Shown here piece by piece: positions 1-18,900 of a DNA stretch of 64,000 nucleotides (positions within the stretch are counted from its first letter, which is position 1; each line of letters begins with the position of its first letter). The DNA is from Henricia sp. BOLD:AAB3569 (lineage: Eukaryota > Echinodermata > Asteroidea > Spinulosida > Echinasteridae). The stretch spans positions 372,001-436,000 of the forward strand of contig JBBELK010000032.1 in NCBI GenBank assembly GCA_037783545.1. Reading direction: 5' to 3'. The notes below the pieces were generated by a model that saw only the letters and a list, made by a program, of their open reading frames with translations, was not told the origin of the DNA and searched no databases. The translations under genes were made by a program, and so were the position numbers.

Positions 1-526
1 CTATGCATGGTTTTTGTGTTGAATGAATGGTTACAGAAACTTTGTTTATTTTGTTTATTTATTTGATATTCAACAGCAGAGATCTGCCACTTGCAGGTAT
101 AATAAAGAAATTAAACAGAAATAAATATATAAATATATATTAAAAACAAACTTTTAAAAAAATTAATAAATAAATAAAAATATAATTTCTATACTTAAAT
201 TCAATTACATTATATTAAATAAAAATATTAAAGTAAATGAAATAAAAAACAAAATTAAATAAAATAAATTTAAGTAAAATAAAAACTAATCTTAAATCCT
301 TTTCTGAATTAGTAAATTTACCTATTTTTGGTGCAAGGACAAACTTGGCAATTTACCTTCACTTGGCAATTTCTCCCACAAAGTTACCATTTTACACGGG
401 AAAAAAAACCATTGCTATCAACACTTTTACCCGTGAAGTAAAATTTGTGGTCACTGCAAATAATGTAATAGGGTTTTAAAGGTGTGTGAGGCTGAAGTGT
501 TTATTTTCTGCATTTTTTTCCCTCAG
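1..526. other. SMC5 intron, AT-rich, no gene seen
   Basis: Positions 110-300 are almost pure A/T with many AAATAAA words. Nothing coding or structured is recognisable before the exon acceptor at 526. Confidence 0.6.
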
Positions 527-9161
<8,635 letters not shown>

Positions 9162-9289
9162 AACAAAAGGACCCTAGCTGGGAATTTAGGTGCAGAAGAG
9201 TCATTCCTGACAGAGAAATAGGAAAAGACAAGGCACGAAAGTAGCACATTTTGTAGTTAAGGCCATGATGAGAATGACATCACAAGTCC

Positions 9290-9295
9290 AATAAA
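9290..9295 (+). terminator. poly(A) signal of SMC5
   Basis: Canonical AATAAA about 130 bases after the SMC5 stop codon; the most likely cleavage signal for this gene. Confidence 0.6.
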
Positions 9296-9310
9296 GATAA
9301 AATTAACAAT

Positions 9311-9384
9311 CTGAGTCATTCCTTAAAAACTGAGTCATTCCTTAAAAACTGAGTCATTCCTTGAAAACTGAGTCATTCCTTGAA
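9311..9384. repeat. short tandem repeat, about 20-bp unit x4
   Basis: Four consecutive near-identical copies of CTGAGTCATTCCTTAAAAA (the third and fourth with TTGAA), immediately behind the SMC5 poly(A) signal. The unit contains the AP-1-like core TGAGTCA, but nothing else suggests regulation. Confidence 0.85.
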
Positions 9385-9669
9385 TGCTCTGTGACACTTC
9401 TAGAGTTGATTTTATTTTATAAATACTAGGCTTCAGAAAATGATTACCCTTGGCATAAAAACAGTATACACATCACTCTGTGAATCGAACAACACCGTTA
9501 CCTGATGAAATTAGCCAAAGCATGACGAGAACGATTAAGTAAACTAGCTGTACAAAAATGCAAGTGTGACATTTTGAAGCTAAATTTTGCTCGTATTGTA
9601 ATTTGAATAGACCTAAAACATAATGCGTCACATCTTGTTTACAAGGCACAATTTTATGGAGAGTCTTGG

Positions 9670-9865
9670 CAGGCGCGGATCCAGAGGGGGGGTTTTGGGG
9701 GTCAAAACCCCCCCCCCCCCCCCCTGCTCCGACACCAAAAAATATAATGTAATGCATTTTTTGCGTGTCCGCCTGTCCGAAACAAGAGGACATAAAAATC
9801 TGACGGGCAAAACCCCCCCCTGGTGGAAAAACCCCCTCCTGGAAAAATTTCTGGATCCGCCCCTG
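9670..9865. mobile_element. CAGG(G/C)GCGGATCCAG MITE, probably hAT-like
   Basis: Inverted ends CAGGCGCGGATCCAG and CTGGATCCGCCCCTG flank a non-coding interior with poly-C/poly-G runs. The direct repeat CTTGG borders both sides. A truncated relative starts near 22570. CAGGGGCGGATCCAG ends are common among hAT-type MITEs. Confidence 0.7.
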
Positions 9866-10231
9866 CTTGGGGTACGTATAGGTCCAAAGGAAAGCGCGCA
9901 TGTAAACTGTGACGTCATAGGTTTTGTAGAGTTGATAAAACCAGCAGTTACCTTTTCCAGAACGGTTGAAAAGACATGCAATGTAATCGTAAGAGTTAAA
10001 ATGTACCCGCCATGATATGTGACAGAGGGACTCCCCTGCATATCTGAATAACTGCCATTTTTTGGGGAATATTTGATACGATTAAGCACAAAATGTGAAA
10101 GTCCTCAAGGAACAAGGAAACTGCATCCTTCAGCACCCCTTTCCCTTCCAAATACCTACTTAATACCCCCATTCCAGTTCTTTAAAAATGCAGTTAGCGT
10201 TAACAACTCAATCTCTCTGTTACTTGTGTAA

Positions 10232-10608
10232 GGCGCGAGGTCAAAATAGAAACGGTCTGTATACCGGGAAACGGTACATAAACGATACAGTGAACAAGCA
10301 AACGATTCAACTCTCTGCCACTGTTGATCACGTGACCGCCCGAACAAGGGTGTTTAACTACAACACATTCATGCCCTGGGTGCGCCCGGCTGGAGGGTCG
10401 GGCGGCTCCCTTTGAAGTCGTCGGCCAGTAGCAGCTTTTTGTTCACTTCGTGCAGGCGGCTAGTTGTAAACCTGTCAATCATCGACCAACCCAGCAAGTT
10501 GGAAACGTTTCCCTTCAAACCTGTCAACAAACTAGAGAAACGATTTGAAGAGGGATTAACTCGAATCGTTTACCGGTATACAGACCGTTTCCATTTTGAC
10601 CTTGCGCC
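10232..10608. mobile_element. 377-bp inverted-repeat element
   Basis: Ends GGCGCGAGGTCAAAATAGAA-ACGGTCTGTATACCGG and, reversed, CCGGTATACAGACCGTTTCC-ATTTTGACCTTGCGCC. No coding sequence. Confidence 0.75.
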
Positions 10609-11785
10609 AAAGCATTTTAAACTTCCCCCATCCTTTGCATTTCAGATAGATATGGCATTTAGGATATGTATCCTTCACTGTTGTTTTATATTATCTTTGA
10701 TTTTTACCACGGCATTTTAGAAAAAAACAAAATGGTATAAAGTTGACTTTGGCATATTGTGAAAGTACATGTGTACATGAAGCCATTTTCATCGATTCAT
10801 GCATTTTACAATAGCGACACCGTGAGTTTGTCAAAGGGGAATTTCCTGAAATGCATTAATTTGTGGACAGTGTCAACATTGATGCATTCCTGTGTTATAA
10901 AAGCAATTCACATTTCATTCCAAAAAGTGTTTGTGTCCGTGGGCAAGACACTTAATCTCAATTGCATCGTCAACCCAAGCGATATTTGGGGAGCTGTTAG
11001 GGGGAATGCCACAATCTAACTGCTGATAGGGTTGTGCGCCTTGGCCAGGTAGCCACCTAGTTGAAGCGAAATGGTTCTAGTGATTTCCTGATGGCAGCGA
11101 TTATGTTAATGGCAACAGCGCCAGGAGTACCCTATACAAGTGTCCACCATTACATTACAAACCAGATAACCGATTTATGTTAAAGTAACGTCTATATATC
11201 GGAAGGCCAAATTCTTAAAACACAATTTGGATCCGCCTATGATGCTTTTTCCCAGGAGATTATGTGTAGCATCACGGTTTCTAAAATGCAACGAAAAAAT
11301 CTCTCGTTTTCTTTGGATATTGTTTTTCCTAGATGATTGTGCACAATGGAATGTAATTTTTGGGAGAGCAGGTAACTTTCACTGGAGTATTTTAAATAAA
11401 AATCGCATGCAAAGTTGTTATTATCAAAATCGAAATGTCACATTTTCAGTAGTGGTTTCAAAGGTAAAATCATCTGTGGGGCACCCTGGCAGTCTGTAAT
11501 AAAATAAGCTAGTTGAACATTTTAACCACGACATTTGTTTATAATACATCTGTTAATTTTTCATCATTAAATGCTGTAATGCAAGGAAAATTTTCTGCGA
11601 CTCGTATAAATATTAAAAAAGGAGGGTGAAGTACAGATGTCAATTTGCGCCATACTGCACCCACCTTTTGGCCAATCGTGCATCCCGTATGGTAACCCGC
11701 TCTCAACCCCTTTACTCTACAACATTGCCACTTTTCATCAAAAGTATGATGTACACTGGTTTCAAATTTGTAGAGATATGATTAT
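10609..11785. other. intergenic, no gene recognised
   Basis: Only short frames without domain resemblance. The word CCCTATACAAGTGTCCACCATTACATT (11129-11157) recurs near 62627-62655, so at least part is repetitive. Confidence 0.5.
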
Positions 11786-12801
11786 TTAACCATGCAGGAT
11801 TATTTCAAACATTGCTATGCTGTACGTAGGCGTTGGTTGTGTTTTTAGTTGAACTCGTGCATAAAGTATTGTGTTGATGCACTGTCGTTGTACACCCCAA
11901 TGTAGCTTTGTTATAAACTGTTTTGGCCATTTCGCTTGTTGGTAGAGTCTCGCGAATAGCAGTGTTTGGGAGCGCAGCCACCCGTCGATGGACTCCTGGA
12001 CAGCAGCTAGCTCATCTTCGGCTAATTCTATTTCGGTCTGTAGATGGTCCTCTTCTGCTGACGTCCGAAGAGCATCAAACCTTTTCATGCAGCGTCTAGC
12101 TTTTTCTGCAGTGCGGTGCGCTTGCTCTCTTGGAGCGAGCGTTGACCACGGAGCGTCCGTATAGGGTCTTGTCCAAACCCTGCAGCTTGCGGAGTGGCGG
12201 GAAATTTGGCTGGGAGGTTGATTTTAGTCTATGCGAAGCTCTCCTTCATTTCTTGGACTGCCTGTATGGTAACATCAGCTGCTTTCCCCGTGTCTGGCAT
12301 TCATTCGGCCTCTCTCAGTTCGTTGGTGGTCTTTTCTGCGGCTGCAGCGACTTTGGGCAATAGCTTTTTCGCAGCTCGCATATCCCAGTCTGTAGACTTC
12401 GAGACAAAAATATTGACCCCTAAGAAGTGCTTTAATTAGCCTCAAAACTCCCCTTTCATCGAGCCTGAACTCATCAAAACGACATAATTGTTTGGGTAGC
12501 CCTTCCTTTTTTCTCCATGGCCTCATAGTATTTGTGGAAACATAACATCAGAGGAATCTTCCCCTCGAATAAGGTTTCCTCTTGGGCAGGCTCCTCGCGA
12601 TTTCCTCGCCAGGATCGTCGGGATTATATGCTCGGTTATCGTAGTACAGTCAGCGGGATTATACGTCAGCGGGATTATCATAGTCAGAGCCTCCTGCCGT
12701 GGTACACTGGGTGTAACACTATGTATTGAAGACTGGTCTCGCGATTCAATTCCTTTGTTCTTGTAGAACGTCATGGCTTCAATGTACGGAGTTGGACCCA
12801 A
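11786..12801 (-). pseudogene. decayed minus-strand ORFs next to the capsid remnant, unrecognised
   Basis: Three minus-strand frames (12801-12523, 12526-12275, then 12088-11786 after frame changes) follow one another and look like one or two broken genes. The middle part is basic. The last part is an acidic helix-rich segment (TEIELAEDELAAVQESIDGW). I do not recognise the product. Position beside the Polinton-type capsid fragment suggests it belongs to the same dead element. Confidence 0.35.
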
Positions 12802-12882
12802 GCTGAACCCCTACTGCAGACTGTGACCCCCTTGTGGTCAAAGGCCTGTGCCACAGCGTCGTCATAAAAAAAAACCCGTCCT

Positions 12883-13573
12883 TTATTGACTAGAATCAGC
12901 AGCTGTACTGGTCAGGTTCCCCAACATCGGCGCCCATGACGTCATCGTCCCTGGGACTGTGCACTTGGCCTTCACCATCGCACTGAACTCGGACGATGCC
13001 AACTGCACTGGGCCGGGCTATCATGAAAAATACAATCCGGACCTCGGGCAACAAGGTCATGTTAATCAACGAACTCTGTTTACCATGGCTACAGCGACCT
13101 CTGAAAACCTGCGGGTGAGCGTCAGAACACCAAGTACAAGGGCATCAACACATCTGCGGGAAGAAAAAACACGAAGCTGCAGGTGGGCACTGGAAACACG
13201 ACTGTCGCAAAAGACAGTCATTGCAGATGACAGCAACCGCTTCCACATACCAATAGACTTCGAGCTGCTAGAAAGTCGTGCACTATTTTACCAGAGCATG
13301 CTTGGAGACCGTCTGGAATACGAGTTGGTGTTCAACGACCACAGCCACGTGATCCAGGCCATGGGTGACGCAGTGGCGAGCTACACCATCGAAAACACCC
13401 ATCGGAACTGGCCCTGCTGATCCGAGCTCAGTACGAGAGCCGGCTCACGATCAGCCAGGGTATGCCGGCCCACCAGCAGTGGGATAAGGCCATAGAGCTA
13501 TATTTAGAAACTAGAGAGTACTCATCACATGACCCCGTGCCCTCAAGGCTGCATGGACGCCATTTTGTTAGTG
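12883..13573 (+). pseudogene. Polinton/Maverick-type capsid-like protein, decayed
   Basis: The frame opens before 12920 with FPNIGAHDVIVPGTVHLAFT, then FHIPIDFELLES...FYQSMLGDRLEYELVFND and ASYTIEN, and after a frameshift near 13410 continues ALLIRAQYESRL. This succession is characteristic of capsid-like proteins carried by large self-synthesising (Polinton/Maverick-type) elements of animals. The copy is short of the full-length family, has a deletion in the first third and at least one frameshift, and cannot be functional. No polymerase or integrase of such an element is seen nearby, so this is a fragment. Confidence 0.6.
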
Positions 13574-13627
13574 GATAAAAAGTACGTGCTATTACTGCTA
13601 ATGTATTAACGCCATAATAAAATATTA

Positions 13628-15709
13628 ATATAGGTTTTCTCGGTCAATTTCGGCAAATGAGCAGCCAATTTAACCACTACGCTATTCTATTTCGCGCAAA
13701 ATCGAATGCTACTAAAAAGGGTCATTTGATTTCGTTTGATGACCAGTCAAATGTACTGTTGCGTCATTCGATTTAACATAATACTCATTCAATTTAACAA
13801 TTCAACAAAGCAGCATTCAAATTCGCAGGAGCTTTTTGAGGCGTGTGTTTAGTCATTCAAATTCATTTTTGGGCAGTCATTTCTGGAATTTGTGCAATCT
13901 AAAAAACGCTTTGTTAAACTTTTGTTTCCTTAAGAATGTTAAAGGCATAAATACGGTTCACTTATTGGCACTTGAGTCACTTTGCCGATGTACTTCGAAG
14001 ACGGGCTTTCGCTACAGTTTTACACGCATATTTCTAGAAATGGCAGCTCGTGGTCGCTACGCTAGAGTGGCCCAGGTAGATTGAGAAAGGTTGATTGAGG
14101 CCTTCGAGGGAAACGAGCAAGACTACCTTGAGCTTGCGGTCAATTTGAACATCAACAAGTCCACAGCAAAATCAATTGTTGCAACATATTTGATGACTGG
14201 AAGGTGAGAGACGCTGACAAGAGGGGAGCAACCCACAGCAAGATGGATGCTGACATGCGAAACCATCTGCAAGGCATCCTTGACGCTAATCCCGTCTTGA
14301 CACTTCAACAAATGAAGGCTAGTTTCAGTGAGCATCTGCCAGAGAAGCCCCAGGGCTCTACTGCCACCATAGCCAGGGCCTTGGATGGGATGATGATCAC
14401 ACTGAAACTATGGAGGACGTCCCTGATGCAAGAAATTCACCTGACGTTCTTGATCAACGCGTCCAGTATGGTGAACGGTTCCTGCAGCATGGTGTTCTGG
14501 CGCATCTAGTCTTCATTGACGAGACAGGTTACAACGTCTGGACTCGACGCTCCCAGGGTAGGCCTCCGCGAGGGATGGCTGCAAGACGAGTCGTCGACAG
14601 ACAACGAGGGAGAAATTGCAATGTCACCTTCGCTGTTTCTAGTGAAGTAGGCTTGGTGCACCACCGAATCGCATTCGAAACTGTGACGCGAGAGAGATTT
14701 GAGGAGTTTCTTGCGGACACAATTCAAGAGTGTGATGCAGTTTTCCCAGAAGACGAACCCATTTACCTCATATACGACAATGCAAGGCCTCACGTGCGAG
14801 CCCAACTCCCTGAAGGTGCCAACCCAATGATCCAGCTGAAGCGCCTCCCTCCCTACTCCCCATTCCCGAACAGCACGGATATGGCACACTCTGCATTCCA
14901 GGCAGCAGTTAAACGCACCCTTGGGTTACCTGAGTGGCAACAACGTGTGGGAGACAGACAGGCTGCCCGGCAAGCAGGAATGAACATGCAGCAGTGGAGA
15001 TGCGATCTCCTTCAACAAGCAGCCATTCAGAGCGTTGATGCCATCACCCAAGTGAAGTGCATGCAGTGGTACAACAATACCCAAACATATATGCCAAGAT
15101 GTCTGGCACGCCAACAGATTGATGGTTGAGGAAGAAACAACATAAACAATAAAAAAAACATAAAGAAACACCCTATTCAAACACAATACAAAATTAGGTC
15201 TTGGTCAGTTAACCAATAAAGATCCCCTCCCCCCCAAAAAAAAAGAAGAAAGAAGAAAACAAAGAAGAGAAAACCTCAAGGGCCCCATGTAAAGTCTACT
15301 GGAAACATAATTAAAGAAAATAAGGTTTGCCTGAATTAAAGTCAAGGTACAAAACAGTTGCCTAGTACAGTTTATCTGTATATTTGTATTTATTTAGTCG
15401 TACTTATTTGAATTCTCATTTAGCGAAATTTATTGTCTCTTTACGAAATTGAAAAAAATTAAATCACTAAAATCTCCAGTCGAACCAGCTTTGCTAAATT
15501 GAATGCTGATTTAGTGTCACGAAAAAGAATGACGATATGCTAAATTGAACACGGTGCTAAAGGAATTTGAATGCCTCAGAACACAATTAAATGGCCGAAC
15601 TCTGAATTTGAAACGCAGTAACAACTAGAGAGGCAAAATAGCTTTAATTCGAACCCACGAAAATTAAATCGGCTGCTCATTTGCCGAAATTGACCGAGAA
15701 AACCTATAT
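13628..15709 (+). mobile_element. complete Tc1/IS630-like transposon, inactive
   Basis: Terminal inverted repeats ATATAGGTTTTCTCGGTCAA...GCAAATGAGCAGCC (13628-13666) and the complement at 15671-15709 are almost perfect. The dinucleotide TA flanks both ends (13626-13627 and 15710-15711), the target duplication of Tc1/mariner/IS630 elements. Subterminal regions contain many ATTCAATTTAAC-type words. The transposase gene inside is broken. Length 2,082 bp. Confidence 0.9.
14041..15129 (+). pseudogene. IS630/Tc1-family transposase, broken
   Basis: The N-terminal helix-turn-helix region (from ATG at 14041: AARGRYARVAQV, stop, then EAFEGNEQDYLELAVNLNIN) has an in-frame TGA at 14082 and changes frame twice. 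The linker continues from 14204 (NPVLTLQQMKASF... STATIARALDGMMITLK). The catalytic DDE_3 domain is open from 14410 to 15129: first Asp in VFIDETGYNVWT, second Asp in IYDNARPH, third acidic residue Asp in PPYSPFPNSTD. The usual third Glu is thus Asp, 33 residues after the second Asp. It acts by cut-and-paste on TA targets; this copy cannot make a full-length protein. Confidence 0.88.
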
Positions 15710-15807
15710 TATCAATTGATATTTTGGGAAAATTCTTTTGAGTGTTATTTTGTTAACCTTGTAACGGTTTGAAGGTTCCAAATCGTGATTCCAAAATGTC
15801 AAAAATA

Positions 15808-15813
15808 TTTATT
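15808..15813 (-). terminator. poly(A) signal of DHDH copy A
   Basis: AATAAA on the minus strand 40 bases after the stop codon. The matching position in copy B has no AATAAA. Confidence 0.6.
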
Positions 15814-15852
15814 ATGAAATCCGTTGTTAAAACAATGCCAATCATTTTAACT

Positions 15853-15992
15853 TCACTGGCAAGGCATAGGAGTTGAACTGGGTTTCTTCGTATCAGCATC
15901 CAGCAGATATCCCACATCATGCCGTGCATCCGTGAGAATCTGTGCCACTAACAGGCTTTCCTTGTGGCTGACAGTGGGACATTCCTTAAGAC
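15853..15992 (-). CDS. DHDH: DHDH copy A terminal exon 7
   Basis: Residues 313-358 and TGA: GLKECPTVSHKESLLVAQIL, ARHDVGYLLDAD and a 13-residue tail. Acceptor GACGCAG. Confidence 0.9.
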
Positions 15993-18900
15993 CTGCGTCG
16001 TATAGAGAAAAAAAATGACACGTCTAAATAAGGTAAAACAGTGGCGGATCTGCCCTCATTAAAATACAATAAAACAATGAAATTCAGGGGGTTACAACCC
16101 CATGAAATCCATTGTATTTTTGTATCCATTGTATACCAGTCCTGTAATCTTAATGAGGCCAAATCCGCCAATGTAATAATAATTTGCACTGTATTTTCCG
16201 TTATTCAGCAAGCACTGCCTGTGGGGGGTCAGACAAGTCGACCGTTGAGACAACTCGACCGTTGAGACAACTCGACCGTATGTGCGATAAATGGAAAGAC
16301 AAGTCGATCGTTGAGACAAGTAAAAGGGGGAGGAGTGATGGTGCTTACCCATTCAGTGACACGGCCGTTCTGGTCGACTTGTTTTTATTGTTTGAAAATA
16401 AAATATGTTATTTCAATTTCAAAATTTAAATGTGTCCGCTGAGTTGTCTCGGCGGTCGACTTGTCTCGAGTCGAGTTGTCTCAACGGTCGAGTTGTCTCA
16501 ACGGTCGACTTGTCTCAAGTCGAGTTGTCTCAACGGTCGACTTGTCTGACATCCCTGCCTGTGGATCCACCCACTATGCACTCCAATGTTTAATTAATAC
16601 ATAAATGCACCAGCGATGAATAGTACCATTAGATCAATGCTACCATTTTGTAAAAAAAATATTACCCTTTGTGTGTTGCAATTGAAGGTTACTGGGTCTA
16701 CACTAAAACCAGTTAAAGAGGTAGAATTCCCCCTTGACGAAAAATCCAGCATTTGCACCTTTTTCGATAGTCCATATCCTCCAGCCGACTTATACCGCTG
16801 TTTATTTCAAATTGTCCGTTTTAAGTGGATAAATCGCAAGCAAAAGTGCAGTTTTCGAAAATGAAATTTTCGCGATTTCTGAAACGCTTATTTTAAATGA
16901 TATGCGCGTGACGCAATCCTGAGAAACACGAGTAAACACGCGGTCGACAGTTCCATACGCTTACACGCAAACAACTCCAAAAACCGTCTCTGTTCCATGG
17001 TATTTTTTGAAGAATTGTTCTGGTGCAAAAAGCCAGAGATGTGCCCAGTATAGTTGTGTGGTTGTACCCTATGCTTTATTAGACACCATGAAAATGAAAA
17101 GAGCAGAAATATTTTCTTTTTTATTACCGAGAAAGAAAAAAAGAGTCGCTCGTTCTAACTTGTACCGGCCGATGCGCATACCATGTTGTGCCAATTTATA
17201 ACACGTGGGAACTATACGGCCCGCAGGGACCGTTCCCACTGCTGTACACAGACCGCTGTGAATGCCGTTCGTTCCGTGAGAAAACCACCGGTCGCAATGC
17301 ACCATATTTACTTCAAAAGAGATTCATTGTGAGCAACAATTTCACAGTTTTTCACAAAACGGGTAATAGTAGATTGTCATATTACATCAAGTGTTTTTCA
17401 CGTTTGTATTTTGAATTACAAGGACAAAACAGGCATGATGAACATTCACTCCGTGTATTTTATATTCAATACTGCACATGCCGTTTTGTGTTCTTCTCAG
17501 GATGACGTCAAAACCCTGTTTATCAACTAACCAAGTGACCTCGAGTTTTAAAATTTCAGGTGAAGAGGGGAGAGGGGGTGAATGTGGACGGGGGATGCTA
17601 GCTGTTTAACTGTTTCCGTGCTCATCAGCAATGGAGAGACAATCGCACGACGGAAACAAAAACATTCGACAGTCGCAGGACAATCGCAGCACATTCGTAC
17701 GATTTAACTATATACGATAAAGTGCCCACGACATCGCGGCGATAAAAAATTATCATACGAACTTGGTACGATGAAAAATTACAAAAAAGAACGTAATTAA
17801 ATGTTATTTAATTTCACCTTTCGCGATGCATTGGCGAACAGCTTCAGCTTCGTACTGAAGTCCAGCACTGTTTGGGTAGACAAATCCCTCGCAGTTCTTT
17901 TCGATTGGAAACTCCAGCACTTCGTTGGTCAATTCTAGGTCAAGTGGATTCTCGCTTTTCTGAACAGATGTCGTCACGTCAAGTTTCAGAGGACACCAAA
18001 GGAACGAGGGGATCTAGGAAGAATGTACGGCGTGAACTATGGACCGTATCGAATATCCGCCATTTCGTGGGGCACGTTTTGTTACTTAAACCGTTCAACA
18101 ATGGAAGCACAATATGTGCAACCATGCATGTCCTCAAGGAACAAAATCTGCTCACGAAATGGCGGATATTTCGATACAGTATATAGTGCAGAACCCGGTA
18201 AGTCTTTAGGTCTGTGTGTGCTAGGCAATAGACCATTGGCCCTGACAGGGGGCCATGTTTTCATATTTAAAATGTGTGACAATAGATCTACAAAGTGCCT
18301 ACTCTTGAATGACACGTGGTGACAATGTAACTGCCCTCTGTCATGGCCGCCTGTGCAAATGGACTTTTGCCTACTTAGCTTAGTTAGTAATAGACCGATC
18401 CGGTAAGCTCCGCCCATTTTGGAATTGACCAATCACAGCCTCAGGTTCAGGTAACCAAAATGTTTGGTTACCCGAGTCCTCAAAATGTTGTGCACAGAGC
18501 TACGGCAAACCTAGCACGAGTGTCGCAAAAACACCATAAACATCATTTTTATCACTAGCGCAGATGACCCAAGCCGGTTTAAAACGGATTGTATAAGACT
18601 ATCCTAACCTACTTTTAATTCCTTCATCAATGTGTTTTTGTGTAAACGGGAAAAACTCACCAAAATTAGCTTGTCGTTTTGCTATGTTTTGCATTCACTG
18701 CGTTCTAGATATAGATGTGTGTCGAGATGTTTTTGTTTGATCGCGCGCGTTACGCGTAATGCAGGCGTGTTGTACGTGCACGCACACGACCGGATACTTA
18801 AAGGCCCAGTGGATCATTTGCAATGACCCCAAAAAGTAATCGACGAGTTTACAGTGGAAAAGTTCTGAAAGTCAAGATTTAATTAATAGCAACTATCCAT

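Noticed and set aside
9473-10089. Overlapping frames of 130-153 codons on both strands
   Set aside because: Caused by poly-G/poly-C runs in a hAT-like MITE.
16225-16554. CRISPR-like regular short repeats
   Set aside because: Eukaryotic context, repeats in both orientations, spacers absent or of irregular size, and a 10-bp target duplication: a foldback transposon.
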